This document shows, piece by piece, positions 23,110-35,163 of a DNA stretch of 64,000 nucleotides (position 1 is its first letter; every line of letters starts with the position of its first letter). The stretch is from Isoetes taiwanensis (lineage: Eukaryota; Streptophyta; Lycopodiopsida; Isoetales; Isoetaceae): NCBI GenBank assembly GCA_021234155.1, contig JAJEKV010000003.1, forward strand, positions 30,675,166 to 30,739,165, written 5' to 3'. The position numbers and the translations under genes are program-made. Below the pieces are notes generated by a model. The model was not told the origin of the DNA and searched no databases. It worked only from the letters and a program-made list of their open reading frames with translations.

Positions 23110-23448
23110 AAAAGTACGGGCATTGAATCGATATCGAGACAAAAACACAGCGGGCGCGATTTCAATAGAAAAGATCAACCTCAAAGCACGCGGCGTGAAA
23201 TGAATTAAATACCAATGCAATTCCGCGCGGGCGTGCTTCGAATCGGTTAATTCACGCCCGGCGTTATTTCAAATGAATTGAAATCACGCCATGGCGTTTC
23301 AAATCAAATCAACGCCGCCGGTGCTTTAACATTTCACGCGGCTTTGGCTGGTTTGATTTGATTACGCGCTGGCGTGATTTGGTTTTTTATTGAAATCACG
23401 CCTGGCATGAATTGGTTTCATTTGAATGAACGCCTGTCGTGAATTACC
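23110..23448. repeat. Array of CACGCC-GGCGTG palindromes in an intron
   Basis: About eight drifted copies of ATCACGCCnGGCGTGATTT occur in 340 bases, for example CACGCCCGGCGTTA at about 23254, CACGCCATGGCG at about 23286, ACGCGCTGGCGTGA at about 23364 and CACGCCTGGCATGA at about 23398. They are separated by AT-rich spacers of about 20-40 bases. The array starts immediately after a GGTAATT splice-donor-like site that ends the ParB-like exon. Confidence 0.8.
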
Positions 23449-23449
23449 T

Positions 23450-23935
23450 TTTGTATAGAAATGTCTTCCCCATTTCATTCAAAGTTGCACTAATCTCGGC
23501 CAAATCTGCAGGTGAAGTATTGGCATCCAAGATACGACACCTCCTATGCGCATAGTGATTGTAGAACAGCGTTTTGGGCTGTTTGTTACGCCTTTTGCGA
23601 TGAGGGCCGCCATTGCCTCAACAAAATGCTGCCCGTCGATGACGACGAATTTAATGTTATCCTTTAACATTACGTCCTCGAAGTTCGTCCACTCAGCGGG
23701 CTTGTTCGAGATCATATCCCAAGGTAACACATCCGCTGGCATAGGCATTTGACCTGGATTATTAATCATGCTCTGAACAATCTCCATGGCATGTGCTGGA
23801 TCATATCTTCTGCTAACATAAATGGAGCTTGGTGAACGGATGAGGGACTTCACATGGATCGCAAAAGTTTCCTTAAGACCCAATGGATAATGGTCAGCGT
23901 ACTTATTCAGCTTGTTCATGGCCTCTAGCTGCGCC
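23450..23935 (-). pseudogene. ParB-like domain exon, 3' part of a gene split by a retrotransposon
   Basis: Reading leftward the exon encodes LRRSPSS-like lead-in, then SSIYVSRRYDPAHAMEIVQS, NNPGQMPMPADVLPWD and the diagnostic KFVVIDGQHFVEAMAALIAK. After a one-base shift near 23580 it continues with NHYAHRRCRILDANTSPADL and ISATLNE. The order (substrate-loop region, VIDGQHxxEA, an aspartate-rich strand, then SxxLNE) fits the ParB/sulfiredoxin-type fold. In bacteria such domains bind or cut DNA or hydrolyse CTP. Coding homology is cut at 23935 by the Tat element and resumes beyond 36147. The exon ends at AAAAGG/TAATTC, a plausible splice donor. Confidence 0.68.
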
Positions 23936-23940
23936 ACCCT
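23936..23940. repeat. Target-site duplication ACCCT (left)
   Basis: ACCCT sits directly before TGTTAGCC and is repeated at 36142-36146 directly after GGGGCAACA. This is the five-base duplication expected of an LTR retrotransposon. Confidence 0.92.
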
Positions 23941-26412
23941 TGTTAGCCTAAAACCTGGAATTTTAGTCTAACCTCAAAGGAAGTGCAAACAAACTGGTCA
24001 GGACCTCCAGATCACTTAGGGTGATCAATCCTCGATCATATAAAGCAAAAGAACTCAATTTGAAATGCTAGATTTCTCAAAATCACTACAGTCCCTGAAG
24101 CAAAAAAAACTGTCAGAACAAAAATCAGTTTAGCAGTCACACCCTTTAAGATTTTTGAGTTTTGATTTTTGGTATGGTTTATAGACAAGTGGAGGAAGCT
24201 ACTGGTGAAAGTCTGACTCGATTTGGATAGAGGAAGGCCAAGAAAATCTATGTCAAAGTTGATAAAAAAATTGGTCAATGCCAAAGCAGAGAGCCAAAAT
24301 TTGCAAATATAGTTTGGTGATGAATCTTGAGTTGGAATTTGTATAAGCGACTTCAAAATAAACTCTAGATCATGTGCATAAGGTTTTCTTGACAAGCAAA
24401 CACTATGATATTTCTTGAGATGGGCCAAAGTCTCGATTTACATCACGGTTTATGGCGGTTATGGAAAAAACTATTTTTCTTTGTTTTCTTTACATATAAG
24501 CAATACTCAAACCTTTTAAAGAATGGGACACGACTATTTAATTTGGATTCTACTTTAAATATCTGGTTTCTATTAGTTTAGGCAGTGAGAACAACTTGAA
24601 ACAAAAGAAGATGGAAACACTATTTGTCGGGCAATGAATATGCATTCAAATCATAAGATATCACGGGGAGTTTAGAATTCTCGACCAAGTAATACCCGGG
24701 ATAATGCTTGAGAACAGATCCCAAGGCATTGTCAACCGAAAACCAAAAATTATCGAAAAAGAAAATAATAAGATAATTTGAGTAGCGGTAGGAGTTTTGA
24801 TGTCAAATAAGTCAGCAAGTGGGTCTTCAATCAAAATCTGATCAATCTTCAATCTCGGCGGGATTAGCGAGAATTTGAGGTAGAAACAGATCAAGAGAAT
24901 ATCGGGGAATATAGAAATCGCCCGGATCCGCAGAGGTATATCTCGGGGGTAAAAAATGATCTGTATTCCCAGTTAAAAGCTGTCCTTCCCAAAACCATTT
25001 CGGTTCAATGATTTCGGCCTAATAATCGAGCAAGTTTCTATCAATCAAGTGCCACAAAAAGGGTTCGGGGTTTTGGAAAAGGTCTAGGAGGATAAATCCG
25101 GGAGGAAAAAGGCGGGATCAATCAAAAAGGGCACCAATCAGCCCAGTTAGCAATGTCTCAGATTTTTTAGGGTTCTTGAGAAAATTCTTAAGCTCGATAT
25201 ATCCCACGAGGCATTTTTTAGTGCGGAAGCTTAAGGTATAAAGGACCCGATCCAAGCGTGGCCTTCCTCGAAAAAGCGTGCCACCTTGAGAGGGGTTGTG
25301 CCAGCTCGTGTTCTGGAGGCCCCTGCCCTGCTGCCACGTGGAAATGGGGGGCTGAGGTGGAATTTAAGGCTGACGTGGAAATTAGAAAATAGGGTAGATA
25401 GGCTAGAATAGTTTTTTTTTTTTTTTTTTTTTTTCGCATCCCAAGAAATGATATTTGAGGGGTTTCCCATGGTCTTTTTTGATTTTTGAAAAGGCCAATC
25501 TAGCTATTTTTTGCCAAGCTTCAAATCTAGAGTGTTTTCAGGTCAAATTGAGATACTTGAAATTTTGGCCATTTTGACCATGGTCAATGAATTTTCAACC
25601 TTGGAAATGGTGAAAAAATCATAGGAAAAGGGTGGAAAAATAGGGAAAAAAAAGGCTATGGTAGGATTTAGGGTGATAGAATGAAGGTAAAATTCAAGCT
25701 TCTTTGCTCTTGAGGTTTTCATGATCTCTTGAGAGCAATTCACAAGTGGAGGTGAGGCCAATAAAATATAGGTAGTGAAGTAATGAAAGAAGGCATGACA
25801 GGGGTGAAAATGAGGTATATAAAAAAAAATGAAAGGAAGGTGGATGTAGGATGGATGAAATGGATGAAGGCTGGAACCCACAGCAGCACATGATCATATC
25901 TCAAAAGCTCAAATCATACCTTATGATGAACATAACTTTGCTCAAGGCCCTAGGGTCTTCCAAACTTCTAAAAGGTCTTCCAATCTTCAAGGCCAAAATA
26001 AGAGCAATTCCACTTCTAAGTGCATCTTCATATGTGTGACTTCCAAATCATGGGTGCAACTCCATTTAGTTTCATATGAGTGAATATGAGCAACATGGTA
26101 ATGACTCCTTGTATAGCTTGCAATATTCTTTGCCTGGTCTTCAAGAAATAAGAATGTAACTAGAAAACTTCCTCAAAAGGAAAGAATTAGGCTATACAAC
26201 CAAGATCCCAAAGGGTCTTTCAAACTTGAACCAATTTCTTCCAAACTCTAGCGGGATCAAAATAGCACTAACTCTTACCATATGAGTGATGAGAAAGTAA
26301 CTTAAGATGAAACCTCAAAAGAAACCACAAGTCTTCCAAACTTTGACAAGTATCTTCCAATCTTGAAACTCTAAATATCATCTTTGGTCCATGTTGCCCA
26401 AAAGGGGCAACA
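23941..26412 (-). repeat. 3' LTR (left copy) of the Tat-like element
   Basis: The LTR runs TGTTAGCC...GGGGCAACA for 2472 bp and is paired with 33658-36141. It contains a run of about 24 T at 25410-25433. A short purine tract (minus-strand GAGGAGA, 26413-26419) adjoins its inner edge as a candidate polypurine tract. Confidence 0.92.
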
Positions 26413-27051
26413 TCTCCTCAAAAGGAAAGAATGAGGCTGGTCCCCTCAGCCTCAAAGGAAAAAATGCCAACTGAAGGTCTTCAAAATATCAACAAGTGGT
26501 GGAAGGGATGGAACTACTCGTAGTGGTGGGAAATATGAGGCAGTATAAGGTATGGAAAGAGTGATGAAAAAATAAGATCGGATGGAGGGTAGGACAACTC
26601 AAGGCAGGTGAATATGGAGAAGAAATGGATGAACTGCATATGACAATGATAATCAAATTAGCATGAGTGCCAAAAATGAGTAGCAATATAGGGTTAACAC
26701 TCTTAGAATAGCATATGGAAGCAAAAGCTAGATGGAAGGCGAGGTCAATTCAAGACAAGTGAGAATTCAAAGCGGTGAACTTTGCATATGGCAATAAAAG
26801 CATGTTAGCATGAGTGCCAAATAAAAGATGAGTAACAATGTAGGATTAGCACTCTTAAAATTTCATATGGAAGCAAGGGCTAGATGGAGAGAGGTCAACT
26901 TAAGACAAATGAAGGTGATGAGCAATTGGACTGCAAGGACTACATTCAACTTGTTAAAGCATAGCAAATCTCTACCATATTTATCTAAACCTTTAATACT
27001 CAAAAAATTGACCCAAACCATTGAACTTATTTCATACTAAAAATTCAACCC

Positions 27052-27760
27052 TTGAGAAAATTCAAACCATCGAGATCGAACCCTAATCTGCTCCCCCTGC
27101 TTCGTGCTTTCGAGAAAACTTCGAATTTTCTTGCTGATCATGGCTCCTTTTTCTTACCTTACACGATGCGGGATAATGTAACGGTGACCAGAACAATCGA
27201 GGAGTACTTCACGAGATTGATCGATTCTGGTGTACCAATTCCCTATGGTGTGATCGGACACTGTGCAAGAAGTACATCAGGTCTGAGAATGGGACAACAT
27301 CTTAATAATTGAAGATCCTCTTCCTCGTGAGAATTTTCGGTGCACATGCTTATGCGAGGCGGTGTATATTAGAAAGTAAGGATTTTGACACCAACTTCCG
27401 TGATTACGAAAAAAGACCTCTTCAAAGAAGATATGAACCATGAGCACCTTGCAATGGAGTGCTTTCTTGGGCGAGAAAACCTATCGGGGAAAAACTAACG
27501 ACCACTGCATAGATATCGGGACACAAAAAGTTCTTTGGGCGGAATCTTTACAAGAGAATGCATCCAAATCTTTGCACATGCATTATTTTTATGTAAATAT
27601 GACCATGGTGACGGATGCTCAATTTGCCAGTCTGGAGCGGTTATACTATTCTCACGGGATCTTTGGCGGATAGCTTCGGTTCCACGATCTTTGCTTATGA
27701 TAAAGAGGGGCATTTTAAACTCATGAAAGAGAATCTCGGGTGAAGATCATTATGTGTTTG
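27052..27760 (+). CDS. Antisense reading frame between integrase and 3' LTR
   Basis: On the strand opposite to gag-pol, an open frame (27052-27312) reads NPNLLPLLRAFEKTSNFLAD and TRTIEEYFTRLIDSGVPIPY. Coding-looking text continues beyond a stop (ENFRCTCLCEAVY, DTNFRDYEKRPLQRRYEP) into frame 27440-27673. I do not recognise the protein. Some plant Tat/Retand elements carry an antisense ORF in this position, which makes a real but decayed accessory gene plausible. Without a homolog it could also be chance. Confidence 0.35.
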
Positions 27761-28499
27761 GTACCATGGACAATTTTTTTACAGATATAACAGTCTCTTA
27801 GATCTTTGCGAGATGGATCTCCTTGGACAAGATTCCTACTATCCCTTGAGGAAATCTTGATAGCATTGGTTTTCTATGAGAGGATCCTCTCTTTTGTAAC
27901 TTGTGTACCTTTTTTGATGAATAGAATTTTCTCTTGCTCTTTTTGAAAATGTCGATCTTGAAAAAATATTTACGCTTCAAAGCGAGAGAACACACAATTA
28001 GTTCACCTCAAAGGAAAAATGGTCTTGATGGCACAAGTATAAAGAAACTTGAATACAACTAATCGAAACAATTTAGCAATTCCAACCAACCAAAATCTAC
28101 TGACTTAAGCCTCAAGGAAATAAACAAAATCAATCAAAAAATTTTAAATCTCCAACTTCCAGCGACAATTAACCTACTTTAAGTTAAAATAGATGTTCAT
28201 ATAGGAGCAAAAAGGCCTAAACATGCATGTTGAGGCCAATATCTTCAAATCTTTGAATATTTGTAGGATTGGGTAATTCCAAACTGTTTTGAGATCCTTA
28301 AGCCAATAAGATGAACACCCGACTTCTCTTACAATCGGTAAGGGCCTTCCCAAGGATTTTCAAATTTAGACAACTTACCTTCATTTGCGGCATCCATTTT
28401 GAGCCACGAGTTCAATGGAGCAAATTTATCTGGAGCTTGTGGCTGCTTTAAAAGCTCTTTGCACTCCTAGCCTTCTTAAGTAGATTGAAGTTTTACGCA

Positions 28500-29420
28500 C
28501 CAAATCTATCCTCATCCAACTTTAGTAAAACCTCATACGTGTTGTAATGCCTCGGTAAACTCCAAATCCAACTTGAGTGCCATCCTCAAGAGGGGATCTC
28601 CAACTCAGCAGGGAATAAGCTGCTTCAACACCATAAACCAAACTGAAGGGAGAAGCATTAGTGGCGGTTTTAGCGGTGATTCTATGAGCCCAAAGAGCAT
28701 CATATAATTTCAAATGCCAATCTTTTTGGTTTTGGCAAAGCTGTTTTTACGTAAAATACCCTTAAGCACTTTGTTAGTGGACTCGGCTTGACCATTTCCT
28801 TGAGGGTAATAGGCTGAGCTTTTCACATGTCGATCTTGAGGCTTGAGACAAAATTTGAATAACCTCATTAATAAAAGTAGAGCCTCTATCGGTCAAAATT
28901 TTGAAAGGGATCCCAAATCTAGAACAAATGTTTTCATGCAAAAACCTAGCGATAGTATATGCATTTGCTTTTCTCAAAGGGTCTTTGCCGACCATTTGGT
29001 AAATAAATCTGTAGCCACAACAATGTATTCATCTTTGGCGAGAAGATGAGGGATTTATAGGGCCAACATAATCTAGCCCCCAAACTTGAAATGGGCACGG
29101 GGACACAATTCGATAAGAGGCGGGGATGCAAAATTTTCTTACCAAAAATCGGCATTGGTGGCAAGTTTTTATGACATCATAGCAATCTCTAAATAAATGA
29201 GGCCGAAATAACCGGACCTTAATATTTTTTTTGGCGGTTGTATCTGCTGCAAAATGGCCACCACAAACACCTTTATGATTCTCGGCAAGCACTAAAGGTG
29301 ACCTCCTCTTCATCAACACATCTTAAAAGAACTCCATCCCTGTTTACCTTGCACAAAATATCTCCAATCAAGGTGTAAGTTAAACATTTTAGCCTAAACT
29401 TGTAAGCTTGACCTTTAGAA
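28500..29420 (-). pseudogene. Integrase of the Tat-like element
   Basis: The HHCC zinc-binding part reads GVCGGHFAADTTAKKNIKVR and CYDVIKTCHQCRFLVRK. The catalytic core follows with PCPFQVWGLDYVGPI (first Asp), RFGIPFKILTDRGSTFINEV (second Asp) and THRITAKTATNASPFSLVYG-like text around the final conserved region. Frame changes separate the three parts. Integrases of this type insert the cDNA copy. The enzyme is not made whole here. Confidence 0.88.
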
Positions 29421-29599
29421 AGTTGGAAGGTATCTCTTGATATTGGAGGAATTTTCTAATAGGTTTCTTGCCAACCATGAACTTTGTTTACGAAAGATCT
29501 TGCTCATTTGCCACAAGATTAGCCATCTCCCCTTCTTCTTGTACAACTTCTTCATGCTCAAAATAGGCGTGAGGTAAATACAAGCTCGGGTTATTCACC

Positions 29600-30800
29600 A
29601 CATGGATAACCTTAACCTTTAAATCATATATTTGGAGCCTACAAGCCCACCTATGAAGCTTGGGTTTTCCAACTTCTTACCATACAAAAAGGCATGGGAT
29701 TCTGCTGCATATAAGCAGTAGCTTGGGATTTTTGTAGAAGATGTCCTTGCCTTTCTATTAAAAAAATAAGAGCGGTGACACTTCTCTCTATCTTAGGATA
29801 TCTCTCCTCGGTTTGAGACCATTGTTTACTTGCAAAAGCAATGGGGTGTTTTTCTGCAAAATAGCAATCCCAATGACTTTTTTAGTACTTGATAATATAG
29901 ATTGTGAATGGCAATGAGAGATCTGGAGCTTTCAACCAAAGTGGCATGGCAAATAGCTTCTATAATGCGCACAAAGGCCTTCTCACATTCATCAGTCAAA
30001 CAATAGTTTTGTATTTACTTTCTTTCTTACTAACATGGCCTACTACGGTTGGTTTGGAGATAGGACTAACATGGTGAGAGAAATTAGGCACATAAATTCT
30101 CAAAAAAAGTCATCCCCATAAATTCTTTGACATCTCACGAGTGTCTTAGAGTGCAGAAGCTTCTTCAAGGCAATAACTTTCTCTTGACCACTTGAAGACC
30201 ACAGGCGAGAGACCTCATGGCCTAACAATTGACCTTTGGATGACAAAAGATGCACTTTTGGGATTTAGATTAACTCGGCTTCGTCGCATAATATAAATAT
30301 CCTTGTTAGTTTGAAATATGGTCACTTACTTGATTACCTAAGCATAAATCATCAAAAAACTCTAAATTGTTGCGGGTCATGCTTGCAAAAACAATGTCCA
30401 TAACCCTCTGAAATGTAGCGGGGGCATTCATCAAACCAAAAGGCATCCTTTTCATTGCAAATGTTCCCCATGGAGTGATGAAAGATGTTTTGGGCTGATC
30501 TTCTGTTTGATGCTTATCGATTAAATCGAGGCTTAGTCAAAAATGAGTACATGGATTTACCGACTCTTTGCATAAATGATTTCTTCTAAAAAAGGCAAAG
30601 GGATAACAATCTTTAATAGTAGCCTTATTAAGATCTCTATAATCTACACAAATTCTCAAAGAACCATTTTTTTTTTTATCTTTGGAACAATGCATGAAAC
30701 CCGGGAAGGATTCACAATAGGCACTACCAAACTGATTCTGCATTTTAAAAGCGGCTCTTGTTTGATAAGATCAAAAGTGAAGATTAATTCTTCTCAACCG
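29600..30800 (-). pseudogene. Reverse transcriptase and its RNase H
   Basis: The minus strand at about 30700 reads GSLRICVDYRDLNKATIKDC. At about 30440 it reads MKRMPFGLMNAPATFQRVMD, and the catalytic box is EFFDDLCLGNQ at about 30340. Further left (about 29850-29760) HPIAFASKQWSQTEERYPKI marks the normal RNase H that follows reverse transcriptase. Several frame changes occur. The wording is Ty3/gypsy, not copia. Confidence 0.87.
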
Positions 30801-31099
30801 CATAACAGGTTTGGCATCTTCTCGAACCTTAATTTCAAACTCACAAATTTTTTATCAACCCCTTTAGGTTGAATACTCCCAAGCAAAAACATCCACCCAA
30901 TCCTCAAATAACTCAACCATTTTACCTTGATCACCTTCATTATATAAGTCTCCCATTTGCAGGGTCCTAGATATACCTCCTTTATGCACTTCAAGCTCTT
31001 TAAGTGATTCCTCTTGTGCTAGGTTGATAGTTAAGATGGGATGGAATTGGGAAAGCTCCTCTTCATCTAAGACATCCTCTTGAATAGCTCCTTGGACAA

Positions 31100-31500
31100 A
31101 TACTCCATAAGGGTTTTTACGCACAATGAGTCGACTTCAAAATTTTTAGATCTAGGAATATGTAAAATCTCCCAATGATCAAAAAAGTTAATAATTCTAC
31201 GGCTTGAGCACTCGGATCCTCCATGTCTTGATGTTTAGTTCGATATTCTCCCAAGATTTGTCTACAAACAAGTTGTGAGTCTCCATAAATAACAATATGA
31301 GAAATACTCATACACCTTGCTTCTTGTAAACCTGCAATGAGGGCTTTGTATTCTGCTGCATTAGAAGAAATATTAGGGTGAATTCTCCCTATCTTAGTCA
31401 TCAACTTAAAATGCATCCTTCAAAATAGCGTGAGAAGAAGCAATCCCAGTTTTTTGACATACCTCCATCAAACCCGGAGATAGGCTTTTTGCCTTGGATC
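31100..31500 (-). pseudogene. Additional RNase H domain, upstream of reverse transcriptase
   Basis: A second RNase H-like domain reads FDGGMSK at about 31480, then NAAEYKALIAGLQEARCM and SHIVIYGDSQLVCRQILGEY. The D...E...D pattern (FDGG, AAEYKAL, YGDSQL) is that of an RNase H1/archaeal-type domain. It sits between protease and reverse transcriptase. The usual RNase H is also present after reverse transcriptase, so the element has two. Plant Tat elements are known for an extra RNase H; its position before reverse transcriptase seems unusual to me. Confidence 0.75.
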
Positions 31501-31699
31501 GGGGAGATTCAACATGCATGTAAGCAAAGTTGACAACCTCTTCATGTATACTAGCATCGGGCCTAAATTGTAAACACCCAAATCTTCTTCTGTAGTATGT
31601 CCACATCTATGAACCTAATGTTAGCGGATGGATCGGTTTTGTTTGCGGTTTGTGAAGTTGCTCCATTGGAAATGGTGCAAGTGCCTTCGAACCATCACA

Positions 31700-32020
31700 G
31701 TCGGCATCCTTTGTTTTTCATCCATCTCCTTCCTAATAATAGATCATAGATATTAGCTTGATTAACATTTTCAAAATCAACAACCACAAATGTGGCCCGG
31801 ACACAATGATTCCCCACAGTATTCCACGGATACATTTCTTACTATTCCCTTAGGCACAACTTTAGCATTTGAAAAAGATTTTTAGAACAATGGAAGTATT
31901 ATCTTCTACCTTGAGATCGGTGCCTTCATAACATGATAAGGCATAACATTAAGAGAAGAACCTCCATCCGGCAAAACTTTGTCTAGATGGGAAGTTCCTA
32001 TAGTAGCACTACAAGTAAAA
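31700..32020 (-). pseudogene. Aspartic protease region
   Basis: The minus strand reads LDKVLPDGGSSLNVMPYHVM at about 31980. DGGSSLNVM corresponds to the D-S/G-G active-site loop of retroviral-type proteases in plant Tat elements. FVVVDFENVNQANIYDLLLG-like text follows. The protease would cut the polyprotein; here it is broken. Confidence 0.68.
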
Positions 32021-32449
32021 GCACACGGATCTTGGTTTGCTCGGGCAAAGCCCCGAAATATTATTTGCGGGTTTTTGACAACCTCTTCAATATCACGGAG
32101 TGCTTTTGATCAACTTTTCCCTGTATGATGGTGCAATTCTCGGTGAGTTAATAAATCCACGGTAACCTTAGAATTTTTTCATAAGTAATTCAAATTCATC
32201 CAACTTCGGAATCTTTACGTTTTATACCTTTGGCGGGAGGAGGAGCTATATTACGAGGATCTGATTGAAATGTTACCTTATGAGGTGGAGCGAGACTTTT
32301 TTGTAGATGCATTTGGATGAGCTCGGCGCGTTAATGCGCACAACCATAACATCTTGCTCTTCTGTTCTCTGCACAAGTCTCAATAAAACTTATATTTGAC
32401 ATTTGTTTACCTTTATCTTGTTTTTCAAAATAAGCCTTAACTGCTTTGC

Positions 32450-33300
32450 AATACTTCTCCTCATGACCTATTTCCTTGCAAAAGAGCAAAGCGGGACATT
32501 CTCTACCAAAGTGACCTCTTCTATGACACTTAGGACATTGCCTTGCAAAACTTTGCTTTCGGCTCTATGGTAAGGTTTACCACGGTTTGTGCATTCGGGG
32601 AGGTGGGGCATCTTTCTTGTTTTTTAATTGATAAGTTGTTTGGTAACTTCAAAAGTGCCTCGGACACTTTCTTGATCTCAGATTTCATCTACGAAACATG
32701 AGGATCAATTCTTGACCTTGGACTTCTTCTTCTCTTTTTGTCTTTGCATAAGCGGGGGGCGGCATTAGCAAAATGTAAATCATGTTGAGTTCCATGATGA
32801 GGAGGATAAAATGGATCTCGATCTCTTCATCGGGGAAGATAGCTTAATAGTTACGCGGATCTACGACCTTTACAAATGTTTTATGGATAGAATCCAACTC
32901 ACCAAATTTTTGTAATTTTAATAACTTCCTATAGATCCTAGGTCTAGACATCAAACCTCGATAAAGGAAGCAACTAGGTGCAATGTTGGATGAGTAAACG
33001 ATTCTGTTACACACTAGCAAATAAAATTAAATCTCTCCACATCTTGCTTTACACTCTCACGGGTCTAATGGAAAATGAGTTGAGTTCAAAGACAAGATCA
33101 CGGGGTGAAGTAGCCTTACCAAACCTTGATAGAAACTTGTGTTCCAATTCATCCCCTTTGGTACCTATAGGCGACTCAAAATCGAGGCCAAGATCTGGCC
33201 TCATCACCCTTCATGCATTTGATGAATTACGCAAACACGGAACCCTTCTTTCTCCCATGTTCTTCATAATAGTCTTCAAAGTTTTTTAGAAAATGGTTGG
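32450..33300 (-). pseudogene. Gag with zinc knuckles
   Basis: At 32455-32545 the minus strand reads CPKCHRRGHFGREC followed by FCKEIGHEEKYC, two adjacent CCHC knuckles typical of gag nucleocapsid. Upstream (to the right) DFESPIGTKGDELEHKFLSR and SPRDLVFELNSFSIRPVRV are consistent with the retrotransposon gag domain. Several frames are involved, so the gene is decayed. Confidence 0.78.
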
Positions 33301-33640
33301 CATTCATGGAAGAATCATAGCAAGGGGAAGCAGGTATAGTCAACTCAAAATGATAAGGTCTTTGATGGAGGAACAGTGGCGGGTTGATCACGGTTCAAAA
33401 AGTTTATGAATTTGTGAAGAAGAGGGCCTGAGAGGAAATATTTGTAATATTTGTAGGTGATAGAGAGGAGCTGGTGGAGGAATAGGCAAGTTGGGAGTAT
33501 TTGTAGCATTAGTGGTAGATCTGGTAGCCACTCTCATGCTTACTCCTACCAAATCTGGTTGATTTGTCTCCTCGAGGTGGTTCGGTGGAGACTCACGAAA
33601 TCTTCCTTGGTGCCATTGAGTTCAATTTCGGGTAAAAATC

Positions 33641-33654
33641 CGGTAGGACCTCCA
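33641..33654 (-). other. Primer-binding site, tRNA-Gln type
   Basis: The minus strand reads TGGAGGTCCTACCG three bases inside the 5' LTR. This is complementary to the 3' end of plant tRNA-Gln as I remember it. It confirms leftward transcription of the element. Confidence 0.75.
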
Positions 33655-33657
33655 AAA

Positions 33658-35131
33658 TGTTAGCCTAAAACACGGAATTTTAGTCTAACCTCAAAGGAAG
33701 TGCAAACAAAGCTGGTGGGACCTCCGGATCACTTAGGGTGATCAATCCTCGATCATATAAAGCAAAAGAACTCAATTTGAAATGCTAGATTTCTCAAAAT
33801 CACTCTGATCCACTGAAGCAAAAAAAGCTGTCGAGAACAAAAATCAGTTTAGCAGATCCACACCCTTTAAGATTTTTGAGTTTTGATTTTTGGTATGGTT
33901 TATAGACAAGTGGAGGAAGCTCTTGGTGAAAGTCTGATTTCGATTTGGATAGAGGAAGGCCAAGAAAATCTATGTCAAAGTTGAGTAAAAAATTGGTCAA
34001 TGCCAAAAGCAGAGAGCCAAAATTTGCAAATATAGTTTGGTGATGAATCTTGAGTTGGAATTTGTATAAAGCGACTTCAAAATAAACTCTAGATCATGTG
34101 CATAAGGTTTTCTTGACAAGCAAACACTATGATATTTCTTGAGATGGGCCAAAGTCTCGATTTACATCACGGTTTATGGCGGTTATGGAAAAAACTATTT
34201 TTTCTTTGTTTTCTTTACATATAAGCAATACTCAAACCTTTTAAAGAATGGGACGACTATTTAATTTGGATTCTACTTTAAATATCTGGTTTCTATTAGT
34301 TTAGGCAGTGAGAACAACTTGAAACAAAAGAAGATGGAAACACTATTTGTCGGGCAATGAATATGCATTCAAATCATAAGATATCCACGAGGAGTTTAGA
34401 ATTCTCGACCAAGTAATACCCGGGATAATGCTTGAGAACAGATCCCAAGGCATTGTCAACACGAAAACCCAAAAATTATCGAGAAAAAGAAAATAATAAG
34501 ATAATTTGAGTAGCGGTAGGAGTTTTGATGTCAAATAAGTCACAACAGTGGGTCTTCAATCAAAATCTGATCAATCTTCAATCTCGGCGGGATTAGCGAG
34601 AATTTGAGGTAGAAACAGATCAAGAGAATATCGGGGAATATAGAAATCGCCCGGATCCGAGAGAGGTATATCTCAGGGGGTAAAAAATGATCTGTATTCC
34701 CAGATTAAAAACTGTCCTTCCCAAAAACCAGCTCGGTTCAATGATTTCCGGCCTAATCTGAGCAAGTTTCTATCAATCAAGTGCCACAAAGGGTTCCAGG
34801 GGTTTCGGAAAAGGTCTAGGAGGATAAATCGGGAGGAAAAGGCGGGATCAATCAAAAAGGGCACCAATCAGCCCAGTTAGCAATGTCTCAGATTTTTTAG
34901 GGTTCTTGAGAAAATTCTTAAGCTCGATATATCCCACGAGGCATTTTTAGTCACGGAAGCTTAAGGTATAAAAGGACCGGTCAAGCGTGGCCTACGAAAA
35001 AGCGTGCCGAGAGGGGGTTGTGCCGGCTTCGTGTTACGGAGGCCCCCGCCCTTGCCCGCGTGGAAATGGGGGCTGAGGTGGAATTTAAAGGCTGGCGTGG
35101 AAATTAGAAAATAGGGTAGATAGGCTAGAAT

Positions 35132-35163
<32 letters not shown>

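Noticed and set aside
23110-23448. CRISPR-like array
   Set aside because: The repeats are short, degenerate palindromes with irregular AT-rich spacers in a plant intron; there is no direct repeat of fixed length and no cas genes.
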